The notes under the pieces: model-generated
Databases searched by the model: none
What the model saw: only the letters and a program-made list of their open reading frames with translations
Told to the model about the DNA's origin: nothing
Shown here: piece by piece, positions 1 to 7,196 of the stretch
Layout of the letters: every line of letters begins with the position of its first letter
Position numbering within the stretch: position 1 is the first letter of the stretch
Program-made: the position numbers and the translations under genes
Source of the DNA: a bacterium TMED6
Lineage (GTDB): Bacteria > Fidelibacterota > Marinisomatia > SCGC-AAA003-L08 > D37C17
DNA: 10,095 nt
Direction: 5' to 3'
Assembly (NCBI GenBank): GCA_002167465.1
Contig: NHBL01000001.1
Location: 1-10,095, forward strand

Positions 1-720
1 AAGAAAGATATTATTTGTTTTGATGCTTAAATAAATATTATAAAAAGTATCCTGAAGAATATTTTGAGATTTAATTATTTTTAAACCATGTTTTGATAAT
101 AAATTATTTATTGAATCTTCATTAAAATGATAAAGATGTCTTGGTGCATCGTAAGCAGCCCATTCATTTTTAAAAAAAGGTTCTTCTGCAGCATCTAGAT
201 TTGGAACAGCAATGATGATTAAACCGTCTGCTTTAAGAACTAATTTAATTTTATTCAGAGCTTTAGATAAATCGTGTATATGCTCCAATGAATGCCAAAG
301 TGTTATAATATCATAAGATTTATTTATAATTCTTTCATCATTAGTTTCTAAAATAGGTTCGTAATTATCAACATTTAAGCCCTTATTTTTTAGGTAGTCG
401 CTAAACTCTCCTTTTCCAGAACCATAATCAAGCAATTGCGCTTGAGTACTACAGTTACTTTTTACAAGCTTGTATTTCCAATTATAGGAAAATGATTGAG
501 CTAATTTATAAAATATACTCACTTTATTATGAGGTGTATAATTTATATTTTTATAATAGATAGATATATCTACTTCATTTGGTCTTGGATTGAGGTAAAC
601 AAGACCACATGTACATTTAACAAGTTTGAATGTAATATTCTTTGTTTTAAATCGATCCTTAAGTTTAATAAAATTATATGATTGACTAGAATCACAAATT
701 GGACAATTAATTTTTTCCAT
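1..720 (-). CDS. Zinc-ribbon class I SAM-dependent methyltransferase (C-terminus cut by window edge)
   Basis: The frame is open from an ATG at 720 down to base 1, giving 240 residues without a stop, so the C-terminus lies outside the window. Residues 6-38 look like a small zinc ribbon with Cys6, Cys9, Cys36 and Cys38, followed by GLVYLNPRP. A SAM-binding motif I follows at about 96-106 (QLLDYGSGKGEF), then LWHSLEHIHD at 141-150, a motif III-like strand ending in AVPN at 171-174, and PRHLYHF at 193-199. This order matches the Methyltransf_23-type family often found among glycan or lipid-modifying methyltransferases, but the substrate cannot be read from the sequence. The second zinc knuckle is Cys-X-Cys instead of the usual Cys-X2-Cys. 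The ATG overlaps the 3' end of lgt by 14 nt, so it is probably the last visible member of the trk-lepA-lgt transcript. I see no clear Shine-Dalgarno sequence; the start was chosen because the first zinc Cys follows it closely. Confidence 0.85.
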   Translation of the reverse strand, partial: MEKINCPICDSSQSYNFIKLKDRFKTKNITFKLVKCTCGLVYLNPRPNEVDISIYYKNINYTPHNKVSIFYKLAQSFSYNWKYKLVKSNCSTQAQLLDYGSGKGEFSDYLKNKGLNVDNYEPILETNDERIINKSYDIITLWHSLEHIHDLSKALNKIKLVLKADGLIIIAVPNLDAAEEPFFKNEWAAYDAPRHLYHFNEDSINNLLSKHGLKIIKSQNILQDTFYNIYLSIKTNNIFL

Positions 721-1606
721 ATGAGTTATTATTTTTATATAGATAGGATAAATAAATTAATCCAGTAATTACCATAAATAATGAAATAAACTGAGCACTA
801 GAAAAGTTAAATAAATATCTTTCATTAGTTCTTAAAAATTCAACTACAAATCTGGAGAAACCACCAACAATTAAATAAATTGAAAATATTGATCCTTTTG
901 TAAAGCTTAATTTATGATAGAATTTTTTAATAAGAATAAAACCTAAAAAATATAATATCATTTCATATATCTGTGTTGGATGGACGGTAATTACTGAATC
1001 TTGTCCAGGAACTAAAAATATAGATAGCTCTTCTCTTGTATAATTCAAAAAAGAAAAATTTGTCATAAACGTATTTATTGTTGTGGTGGGTATACCTTCA
1101 GGAAATGATAAAGCCCAAGGTAGTTTTGATGGAATACCATAATCATCACCTACTAGTAAACAACCTATTCTTCCTATACCATGACCTAAGAGAATGTATG
1201 GTGTAACAATATCAGCTAAAAATAAGAAATCTAGAGAATGTCTATATACATATATTGCTATTAGAACTAATGCACATATAAATCCACCATTAAATACTAA
1301 ACCAGAACCTAAATTTTGTAATTCTGTAATAAATCCAGGTATATTAAATGAAAATAATTTAATAAAAATATTTTGAAGGTTTGTATAAAACATATAGTAT
1401 GATTGTGTCTCAATTATGTAATAGATTTTTGAACCTAGTATTGCTGAAATAACAGCATAAAAAATTATATCGTCAATAATATTTTCTTTTAAATTATTTT
1501 TTTTAAATTCTTTTTTTAATAAATGATGACATATTAAAAAAGCAGTTGCCACCATTAGACCAAATGATGGTATTTTAAAATAGTATAAATCAATCCATGG
1601 GTACAT
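707..1606 (-). CDS. lgt: Prolipoprotein diacylglyceryl transferase
   Basis: Lgt moves a diacylglyceryl group from phosphatidylglycerol to the lipobox cysteine of prolipoproteins in the cytoplasmic membrane, the first step of lipoprotein maturation. The 299-residue protein has about seven hydrophobic segments, near the usual family length. Family signatures are GHGIGRIGC (141-149) with a glycine-containing tail through Gly157, HPTQIYE (209-215), and SRFVVEF (251-257), where Arg252 and Glu256 match the essential Arg239/Glu243 pair of E. coli. Arg146 matches E. coli Arg143. The position of E. coli Asn146 is Cys149, and that of His103 is Asn107 (in GLVFNGGF). Cys at the first position occurs in other FCB-type Lgt proteins, as far as I recall. 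The start is the ATG of a TAATG stop-start overlap with lepA, preceded by AGGAG at a 10-nt gap, so translation is probably coupled to lepA. The gene is intact. Confidence 0.95.
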   Translation of the reverse strand: MYPWIDLYYFKIPSFGLMVATAFLICHHLLKKEFKKNNLKENIIDDIIFYAVISAILGSKIYYIIETQSYYMFYTNLQNIFIKLFSFNIPGFITELQNLGSGLVFNGGFICALVLIAIYVYRHSLDFLFLADIVTPYILLGHGIGRIGCLLVGDDYGIPSKLPWALSFPEGIPTTTINTFMTNFSFLNYTREELSIFLVPGQDSVITVHPTQIYEMILYFLGFILIKKFYHKLSFTKGSIFSIYLIVGGFSRFVVEFLRTNERYLFNFSSAQFISLFMVITGLIYLSYLYKNNNSYGKN

Positions 1607-3450
1607 TAGTTTTCATCTCCTGATTTTAAAACTGCAAGAAAAGCACTTTGTGGTAACTCAACATTTCCTACAACCTTCATTCTTTTCTTACCTTTTTTTT
1701 GTTTTTCAAGTAACTTTCTTTTTCTACTTATATCTCCTCCATAACACTTTGCAGTTACATTTTTTCTTAAAGCTTTTACTGTTTCTCTTGCTATTATTTT
1801 AGCACCAATAGTTGCCTGAATAGGTATTTCGAATTGATGCCTAGTTATTTCTTGTTTAAGTTGTTTGCAAATTTTAGATCCACTTTGATAATCATAATCT
1901 TTATGTACAATCATACTAAGAGCATCAACAATATCACCATTAATCTTAATATCTAATTTTACAAGTTTTGATTTTCTATCGTTAATAAATTCATAATCTA
2001 GTGAAGCATATCCGTTTGTTGAAGATTTTAACTTTTCAAAAAAATCATATATCACCTCGCCTAAAGGCAATATAAAATTAATCTGAACTTTCTTTTGCGA
2101 TAAATAGGTAGTAGATTGGAATTCACCTCTTTTTGAAATACATAATTTCATTATGTTACCAATATATTTATCTGGAGCTATAATTTCAGCTTTTATATAA
2201 GGTTCGTTTATTTGATCTATATTGCCAGGATCTGGCATGTCTGCAGGATTTTTAACTAAAACTTTTTCATTATTTCTTGTTATAACACTATAACTAACAT
2301 TAGGAGCCGTAGATATAAGGTTCATATTAAATTCACGTTCTAATCGTTCTTGGACAATTTCCATATGCAAAGGGCCTAAAAATCCACATCTAAAACCAAA
2401 ACCTAAGGCTGTAGAAACATTAGGTTCGAACGTTAATGCCGCATCATTTAATTTTAGTTTTTGTAAACTAGTTTTAAAATCTTCATAATCTTGCGAATCT
2501 ACAGGATACATACCACTAAAAACCATTGGTTTAACTTCCTTATAACCAGGTAAGGCATTTGAATTTTTTTCATTTTTTAATGATACTGTATCTCCAACAT
2601 TTATATCAGAAACATCTTTTAAGCTTGTTACTATATATCCAACATCACCTGATGAAAGTTTTTCTGTTTTTACCTTCTCTAATTTTAACTTACCTACTTC
2701 TGTTATTTCAAAATTCACTTTGTTAGAAACCAATTCAATAATATCACTTTTTTTAAAGGACCCACCAAAAACACGTATATATGCTACAACACCTCTAAAC
2801 TGATCATAAAAAGAATCAAATATTAGTGCCCTAGATGTATTGTTTTCATGTTTTTTAGTTGGTATAGGAATTTTATCGATTACAGCATCAAAAACAGTAT
2901 TAATTCCAGTACCGTCCTTTGCACTTATAGCTAAGATATCTTCTTTGTCACAACCAATTAATTCAATAATTTGTTCTGAGACAGCTTCAACATCAGAATT
3001 TGGCATATCTATTTTATTTAGTATTGGAATAATTGTTAAATCAGCTTCAATTGCTAAATACAAATTACTTACAGTTTGAGCTTCTACACCCTGTGTAGCA
3101 TCAACAATTAATAAGGCACCTTCACATGCAGCCATACTTCTTGAAACTTCATAAGTAAAATCTACATGACCTGGTGTATCTATTAAATTTAACGTATATT
3201 TATTTTTGTCTGAATGGATATAATCCATTTGAATTGGATGAGATTTTATAGTGATACCTCTTTCACGTTCTAAATCCATGTCATCCAAAACTTGATTTTC
3301 TAATTTTTTATTAGTTATAGTATTAGTTTGCTCAATAAGTCGATCAGCCAAAGTAGATTTACCATGGTCAATATGAGCTATAATACAAAAATTTCTTACA
3401 TATGTTTCTAAATCATTCAAAATTAGGATCTCTTTTTTGAATAAAAGCAT
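1606..3450 (-). CDS. lepA: Elongation factor 4 (ribosomal back-translocase LepA)
   Basis: LepA/EF4 is a translational GTPase that binds the ribosome and affects translocation, initiation or subunit maturation under ionic stress. In 614 residues the GTPase motifs appear in order: G1 AHIDHGKST (25-33), G2 RERGITIKS (62-70), G3 DTPGHVDF (91-98) with the catalytic His95, G4 NKID (145-148), and G5 SAKDG (176-180). Domains II, III and V follow. The LepA-specific C-terminal domain contains GGDISRKRKLLEKQKKGKK and ends in NVELPQSAFLAVLKSGDEN. The start is uncertain. The ATG at 3450 overlaps the upstream hydratase gene by 38 nt and has AAGGA 4 nt upstream, but adds about ten residues before the conserved VRNFCIIAHID. 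A TTG at 3420-3418 with AAAGAG upstream would give 604 residues and only an 8-nt overlap, closer to the usual LepA N-terminus. The stop overlaps the lgt start by one base. Confidence 0.97.
   Translation of the reverse strand: MLLFKKEILILNDLETYVRNFCIIAHIDHGKSTLADRLIEQTNTITNKKLENQVLDDMDLERERGITIKSHPIQMDYIHSDKNKYTLNLIDTPGHVDFTYEVSRSMAACEGALLIVDATQGVEAQTVSNLYLAIEADLTIIPILNKIDMPNSDVEAVSEQIIELIGCDKEDILAISAKDGTGINTVFDAVIDKIPIPTKKHENNTSRALIFDSFYDQFRGVVAYIRVFGGSFKKSDIIELVSNKVNFEITEVGKLKLEKVKTEKLSSGDVGYIVTSLKDVSDINVGDTVSLKNEKNSNALPGYKEVKPMVFSGMYPVDSQDYEDFKTSLQKLKLNDAALTFEPNVSTALGFGFRCGFLGPLHMEIVQERLEREFNMNLISTAPNVSYSVITRNNEKVLVKNPADMPDPGNIDQINEPYIKAEIIAPDKYIGNIMKLCISKRGEFQSTTYLSQKKVQINFILPLGEVIYDFFEKLKSSTNGYASLDYEFINDRKSKLVKLDIKINGDIVDALSMIVHKDYDYQSGSKICKQLKQEITRHQFEIPIQATIGAKIIARETVKALRKNVTAKCYGGDISRKRKLLEKQKKGKKRMKVVGNVELPQSAFLAVLKSGDEN
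1617..1621 (-). promoter_or_regulatory. Ribosome binding site of lgt
   Basis: AGGAG on the minus strand ends 10 nt before the lgt ATG. It lies inside the last codons of lepA. It supports the ATG at 1606 as the true start, in the TAATG overlap with the lepA stop. Confidence 0.7.
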
Positions 3451-4180
3451 TTAATCCTTCTTCGCTTTCATTTTCTTGAAACAATTTACCAAACTCTAGA
3501 GACTCAATATCATATCCTTCATTGTTTTTTAAAAAATAACTTTGATTTACTAATTCAATAGTTTTGGACATTGCATTTGGAGCGTTTAAAGATATTTTTT
3601 CTGCTATCTTTTGAGTTTTAATATCTATTTCTTTACTATTAAATATACCATCAATTAAACCAATAGAGAGTGATTCTGTAGCTGAGTACATTTTACCACT
3701 TAGTAATATTTCCATAGCTTTACCTTTAGAAACAACTTTTCTTAGCCGCTGCGTTCCGCCAAAGCCTGCTATAAGTCCCAACTTAACTTCCGGTTGACCA
3801 ATATTGGCATTTTCAGAAGCATATCTTATATGACAAGCTAAAGCAAGCTCACAACCACCACCTAATGCAAAACCTTTAATTAAAGCAATTATAGGTTTAT
3901 GTGAATTTTCAATTTTAGAAAATATGGATTGACCTAATTTAGAATGATTAGCAGCTTGCTCCTTGTCCATTAATTGCATTTCTTTAATATCAGCACCAGC
4001 AACAAAAGCTTTATCTCCCTGACCTGTAATAATAACAACTTTAATTTTACTGTTAGATAGTATTTCATCTACTATAGTGTTTAACTCATTTAGTACTTTA
4101 GAGTTTAATGTATTATAAGGTCCATTTGAGATAGTGACAATACAAATCTTGTTGATTTTATTAAATTTTATGTATTTCAT
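3413..4180 (-). CDS. Enoyl-CoA hydratase (crotonase family)
   Basis: The 255-residue protein is a full-length crotonase-fold enzyme, predicted to add water across trans-2-enoyl-CoA to give 3-hydroxyacyl-CoA in the cytoplasm. The oxyanion-hole regions are FVAGADIKEM (59-68, Ala63) and ALGGGCEL (105-112, Gly108). Both catalytic acids of true hydratases are present: Glu111 in GCEL and Glu131 in GQPEVKLGL, exactly 20 residues apart as in rat mitochondrial hydratase (Glu144/Glu164). GFGGTQRL follows at 139-146, and the C-terminal EEGLNAFIQKRDPNF is the standard family tail. The ATG overlaps the trkH stop in an ATGA arrangement, with GGAGG 12 nt upstream, and the 3' end overlaps lepA. No 3-hydroxyacyl-CoA dehydrogenase, thiolase or acyl-CoA dehydrogenase gene is nearby, so it cannot be assigned to beta-oxidation, a butyrate-type route or amino-acid breakdown. 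Both Glu residues favour hydratase over isomerase or other crotonase activities. Confidence 0.92.
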   Translation of the reverse strand: MKYIKFNKINKICIVTISNGPYNTLNSKVLNELNTIVDEILSNSKIKVVIITGQGDKAFVAGADIKEMQLMDKEQAANHSKLGQSIFSKIENSHKPIIALIKGFALGGGCELALACHIRYASENANIGQPEVKLGLIAGFGGTQRLRKVVSKGKAMEILLSGKMYSATESLSIGLIDGIFNSKEIDIKTQKIAEKISLNAPNAMSKTIELVNQSYFLKNNEGYDIESLEFGKLFQENESEEGLNAFIQKRDPNFE

Positions 4181-5679
4181 TTTTTTGAAAAACCTCCAGA
4201 AAATAATAACATTACAGTAAAAATTTCTAATCTTCCTAATAACATTAAAAAAGAAGCTAATATTTTAGCTGGAGTTCCAATGTCATGCCAATTTGATGAT
4301 GGGCCTATATCACCTAAACCAGGGCCTATATTACCAATTGCTGATGCAGATACTGATAAAGAAGTGTTAAAATCTAATCCTAAACAGGCAAAAATTATAC
4401 TGGCAAAAACAAAAATGAAAATATAGAAAAGATAAAAACCGACTGTGTTATTAACAATCTCTTCAGACACTTTTTTAGAAGCTATTTTTATTTTAAAAAC
4501 TCCTTTAGGATGAATTAATTTTTTTAATTCTCTTATTAAAAATTTAAAAACAAGTATAGTTCGTATTATTTTGATTCCTCCTGTTGTTGAGCCTGCACAA
4601 CCTCCAACGAATAATAACACAAAAACCATTGTTTGAGAAGTGTAATTCCAGTTTTGATAATCTTCAGTAGAGAAACCTGTTGTCGTTAATAATGACACTG
4701 ATGTAAATAATGAGTTTCTAAAACCCTCTTCAAAATATCCATTTTTAAGAAAATTGATAAAATAGTTATCAGTAAAAAAAACTAATGTAAATAGAGTCAT
4801 TATAAATAAATAAACTTTAAACTCTTGATCTTTAAAATAATCTAAACGGCCTTTACGGAATGCTAAAAAATGCAAAGAAAAACTCGATGCTGCTAATATC
4901 ATAAAAAATATAAGTGTATATTGAACTATTGAAGGATATGAAGCAACGCTGTCAGGATTTGTTGAAAATCCGCCAGTTGCCATTGTGGCAAATGAATGAG
5001 TTAGAGCATCATAAAATGTCAATCCTTCAATTAATAAAATTATCGTTTCCGAAATTATTAAGCCAAAATATATTGCCCATAAAAGAGTAGCAGTTTGTTT
5101 AACTCTTGGGGTTAGTTTATCCGCTACAGGCCCAGCAACTTCAGCTCTAAATAACTGCACGCCCCCAAACCCCATTAGTGGTAAAATTGCAATACTAAAA
5201 ACAATAATACCAATTCCACCAATAAATTGGGTGAAGCTTCTCCAAAACATTAATCCTCTTGGAATTAAAATGAAATCGTCAGATGACAAAACACTTGCAC
5301 CTGTTGTTGTTAATCCAGAGATTGATTCAAAAAATGCATCAACATAATTAATAAAAGGGCCTCCATAAATGTAATATGGTAAAGCACTAAATATAGCCAT
5401 AACTATCCAACTTAAAGTAACTAATGTATACCCATCTTTATGAGATAAGTCTTTTTTTTCAGTAACTTTAAAACTTATAAATGGAAAAATTCTATTAAAT
5501 GAAAGTTGAGTCAAAAGTATCAGGATAAAACCAAAACTTGATGTTATTAAAAAAGAAAACATGATTGAATACAAATCTGAAGCTTTGTCTAAGTAACTCC
5601 ATATTGCACTAAATAACATAGAAATCCCTAAAAAGAGAAGAACATAACCAATCATATTTATTATTCTTTTATTTATCAT
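4177..5679 (-). CDS. trkH: Trk potassium uptake system membrane subunit TrkH
   Basis: TrkH is the pore-forming subunit of the Trk K+ transporter in the cytoplasmic membrane. The 500-residue protein is almost wholly hydrophobic helices and matches the family length (E. coli TrkH 483). The four pore-loop filter sequences of the superfamily of K+ transporters are visible in order: SGLTTTGAS (121-129), TMATGGFST (232-240), SLLTTTGFST (329-338) and SAIGNIGPG (446-454), each supplying a filter glycine. Other TrkH hallmarks are FIGGIGIIV (152-160), GGCAGSTTGGIKI (359-371), and the C-terminal LLGRLEIFT (480-488). The start is 14 nt after the trkA stop, consistent with co-transcription with its regulatory partner. 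There is no convincing Shine-Dalgarno sequence in that gap. The stop overlaps the next gene by 4 nt (ATGA). The protein appears intact with no missing filter element. Confidence 0.96.
   Translation of the reverse strand: MINKRIINMIGYVLLFLGISMLFSAIWSYLDKASDLYSIMFSFLITSSFGFILILLTQLSFNRIFPFISFKVTEKKDLSHKDGYTLVTLSWIVMAIFSALPYYIYGGPFINYVDAFFESISGLTTTGASVLSSDDFILIPRGLMFWRSFTQFIGGIGIIVFSIAILPLMGFGGVQLFRAEVAGPVADKLTPRVKQTATLLWAIYFGLIISETIILLIEGLTFYDALTHSFATMATGGFSTNPDSVASYPSIVQYTLIFFMILAASSFSLHFLAFRKGRLDYFKDQEFKVYLFIMTLFTLVFFTDNYFINFLKNGYFEEGFRNSLFTSVSLLTTTGFSTEDYQNWNYTSQTMVFVLLFVGGCAGSTTGGIKIIRTILVFKFLIRELKKLIHPKGVFKIKIASKKVSEEIVNNTVGFYLFYIFIFVFASIIFACLGLDFNTSLSVSASAIGNIGPGLGDIGPSSNWHDIGTPAKILASFLMLLGRLEIFTVMLLFSGGFSKK
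4193..4197 (-). promoter_or_regulatory. Ribosome binding site of the enoyl-CoA hydratase gene
   Basis: GGAGG on the minus strand lies 12 nt before the ATG at 4180, inside the 3' end of trkH (it covers the Gly-Gly codons near the TrkH C-terminus). The spacing is longer than ideal, but the core is perfect and supports the ATGA stop-start overlap as the real initiation site. Confidence 0.6.
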
Positions 5680-5693
5680 GAATATCTATTTAA

Positions 5694-7037
5694 TTAAAAT
5701 AATTGTTCCGCTTTGTAGATATCTTCTGATTTGGTAAAAAATAATAATTCGTCATCAATTTTTAATTCAGTTGTACGTATAGGGATTATAATTTTATTTT
5801 TTCTTAATATTGCAGCTAGACATATTTCTTCTGGCAAATCTTTAATAGATAAATTCTTTATTAAAAAATCAGAATCATCTTTAACTGTTAGCTCAACTGA
5901 CTCTATATTAATTTCATCAAATCTAGAAACAGACAATTTATCTTCATCGCTTCTTATTATTTTTAAAACTTTATTAACAGCTGAAGTATTTTTACTTATA
6001 ACAGCATCAATACCAATCCTTCTAACGACTTTAAAAAAACTAGTGCTATTAATATGAACAATAACTTGTTTAACACCATAATGTTTCATTAATAATGAAG
6101 ACATGATATTTATCTGTTCGTTGTCTGCAAGAGCGATAAAACAATCAAGATTTTCGATATTTTCAGATTCTAAAAAATCTATATCTAAACCATCATCCGT
6201 TAATACAAGAGTATTTTCTAACCTATCACTTATTAGTTCAGCTTTTTCAGTATCTTTTTCTAATAATTTTACATTGTAATCATCCTGGAGTGATGCAGCA
6301 ACCAACCTTCCAACCTTACCTCCACCCATAATCATAATATTTTTTACTTTAAATGAGGATTTACCAGCCATCAATTGTACTTGCTCTGTGTAATTTGACG
6401 GGACAGCAAAATATATAATATCATTAATTGAATACTTGGTTTGTTTGTGAGGGATAAAACTTGAATCACCCCTGCAGACTATGGATAGTTTGTGTGGTAT
6501 GTAGGGGTTAGAAATCTCTACATTTTCCATAGTTCTTCCTATTAAAGGGGATGATGCGTCTAATAAAATACCGATTAATGTTATTTTATCGTCCTTAAAG
6601 GTTTCTATATCAAAGCTAGAAGGTTGAGTTATAATTTTTTTAATTTCATCTCTTGCAGTTTTTTCAGGAAAAACAATATGATTTATACCAAACTGAGCAG
6701 GATCTATAATAGTTTTTTTTCCATATTCTGTGTTACGTAACCTACAAATTACCTTTTTAGCTCCCATTTCCTTACCCATTTTTGATGCTACTAAATTAAC
6801 TTCATCTATTTTAGTTAAAGAAATAAGATAATCTACCTGAGTCATTTCAACTTGTTGAATTATTCTTTGAGAACAGCCATCACCTTCAATTACTCTAGCA
6901 TCAATATTATTGGTAACTTTTTGACATTTGTTTGGATCAATATCTATTACTGTAATATCATGCTCTTCTTTGCTTAAAGATTTAGCTAGATTAAAGCCAA
7001 CTTCACCTGCACCTATGATAACTATATTAAATTTCAT
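5694..7037 (-). CDS. trkA: Trk potassium uptake system regulatory subunit TrkA
   Basis: TrkA is the peripheral cytoplasmic subunit that binds nucleotides (NAD(H), ATP/ADP) and gates TrkH. The 447 residues hold two tandem RCK units, which distinguishes TrkA from single-unit KtrA. The first Rossmann fold starts IVIIGAGEVGFNLA (5-18) and its second strand ends in VIDID (30-34), giving the acidic nucleotide-ribose ligand. The second starts NIMIMGGGKVGRLVAA (233-248), with Glu260 at the matching place. RCK_C-like segments lie at about 140-225 and 365-447. EGDG (51-54) is the usual post-beta3 motif. It is first in the six-gene run, separated from the upstream gene by a terminator. The ATG at 7037 has no Shine-Dalgarno sequence, only A/T upstream. 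An upstream ATG near 7067 meets TAA two codons later, so it is not an extension. RCK repeats are intact. Confidence 0.95.
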   Translation of the reverse strand: MKFNIVIIGAGEVGFNLAKSLSKEEHDITVIDIDPNKCQKVTNNIDARVIEGDGCSQRIIQQVEMTQVDYLISLTKIDEVNLVASKMGKEMGAKKVICRLRNTEYGKKTIIDPAQFGINHIVFPEKTARDEIKKIITQPSSFDIETFKDDKITLIGILLDASSPLIGRTMENVEISNPYIPHKLSIVCRGDSSFIPHKQTKYSINDIIYFAVPSNYTEQVQLMAGKSSFKVKNIMIMGGGKVGRLVAASLQDDYNVKLLEKDTEKAELISDRLENTLVLTDDGLDIDFLESENIENLDCFIALADNEQINIMSSLLMKHYGVKQVIVHINSTSFFKVVRRIGIDAVISKNTSAVNKVLKIIRSDEDKLSVSRFDEINIESVELTVKDDSDFLIKNLSIKDLPEEICLAAILRKNKIIIPIRTTELKIDDELLFFTKSEDIYKAEQLF

Positions 7038-7146
7038 AAAAAATTAAAATTAAAAACTTACTCCATGTTAACTTTGTTTAATAAGAAAGATAAGAACATT
7101 TTAATTTATTATATATAATAACTAATAACAAAATATTTACTAAATA
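7038..7146 (-). promoter_or_regulatory. AT-rich leader and probable promoter region of the trkA operon
   Basis: This non-coding gap is the only intergenic stretch upstream of the six-gene run and follows a terminator, so it should hold the promoter. It contains a perfect 16-bp palindrome, TTATTATA-TATAATAA, at 7106-7121. That palindrome includes a TATAAT-like hexamer that could be a -10 element, but no good -35 lies 16-18 bp upstream. The 30 nt before the trkA ATG are nearly all A and T, with a lone GGAG too far away (about 24 nt). The exact promoter cannot be fixed from sequence alone. Confidence 0.4.
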
Positions 7147-7174
7147 AAAAAGCCTCAATTTCTTGAGGCTTTTT
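7147..7174 (-). terminator. Rho-independent terminator after the secreted-protein gene
   Basis: A 12-bp perfect stem (AAAAAGCCTCAA paired with TTGAGGCTTTTT) encloses a 4-nt loop. On the minus strand the stem runs into TTTTTT-ATTTA, a good U-tract. It lies about 20 nt past the stop of the gene at 7197-7931 and should separate that gene from trkA. The plus-strand side also ends in a short T-run, so the hairpin could act in both directions, although no plus-strand gene approaches it here. Confidence 0.9.
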
Positions 7175-7196
7175 GTTAATCATTATGTAGAAAGTT

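Noticed and set aside
1194..1376. Plus-strand open frame of 60 codons opposite lgt
   Set aside because: It lies fully inside lgt, whose family motifs run through the same bases; the translated peptide has no recognisable domain and no ribosome site.
2840..3079. Plus-strand open frame of 79 codons opposite lepA
   Set aside because: It is a shadow of the LepA GTPase domain, including the G4 and G5 motifs; no independent support.
5731..6057. Plus-strand open frame of 108 codons opposite trkA
   Set aside because: It covers the second RCK unit of TrkA; the Ser/Ile/Leu-rich peptide is typical of antisense reading of AT-rich coding sequence.
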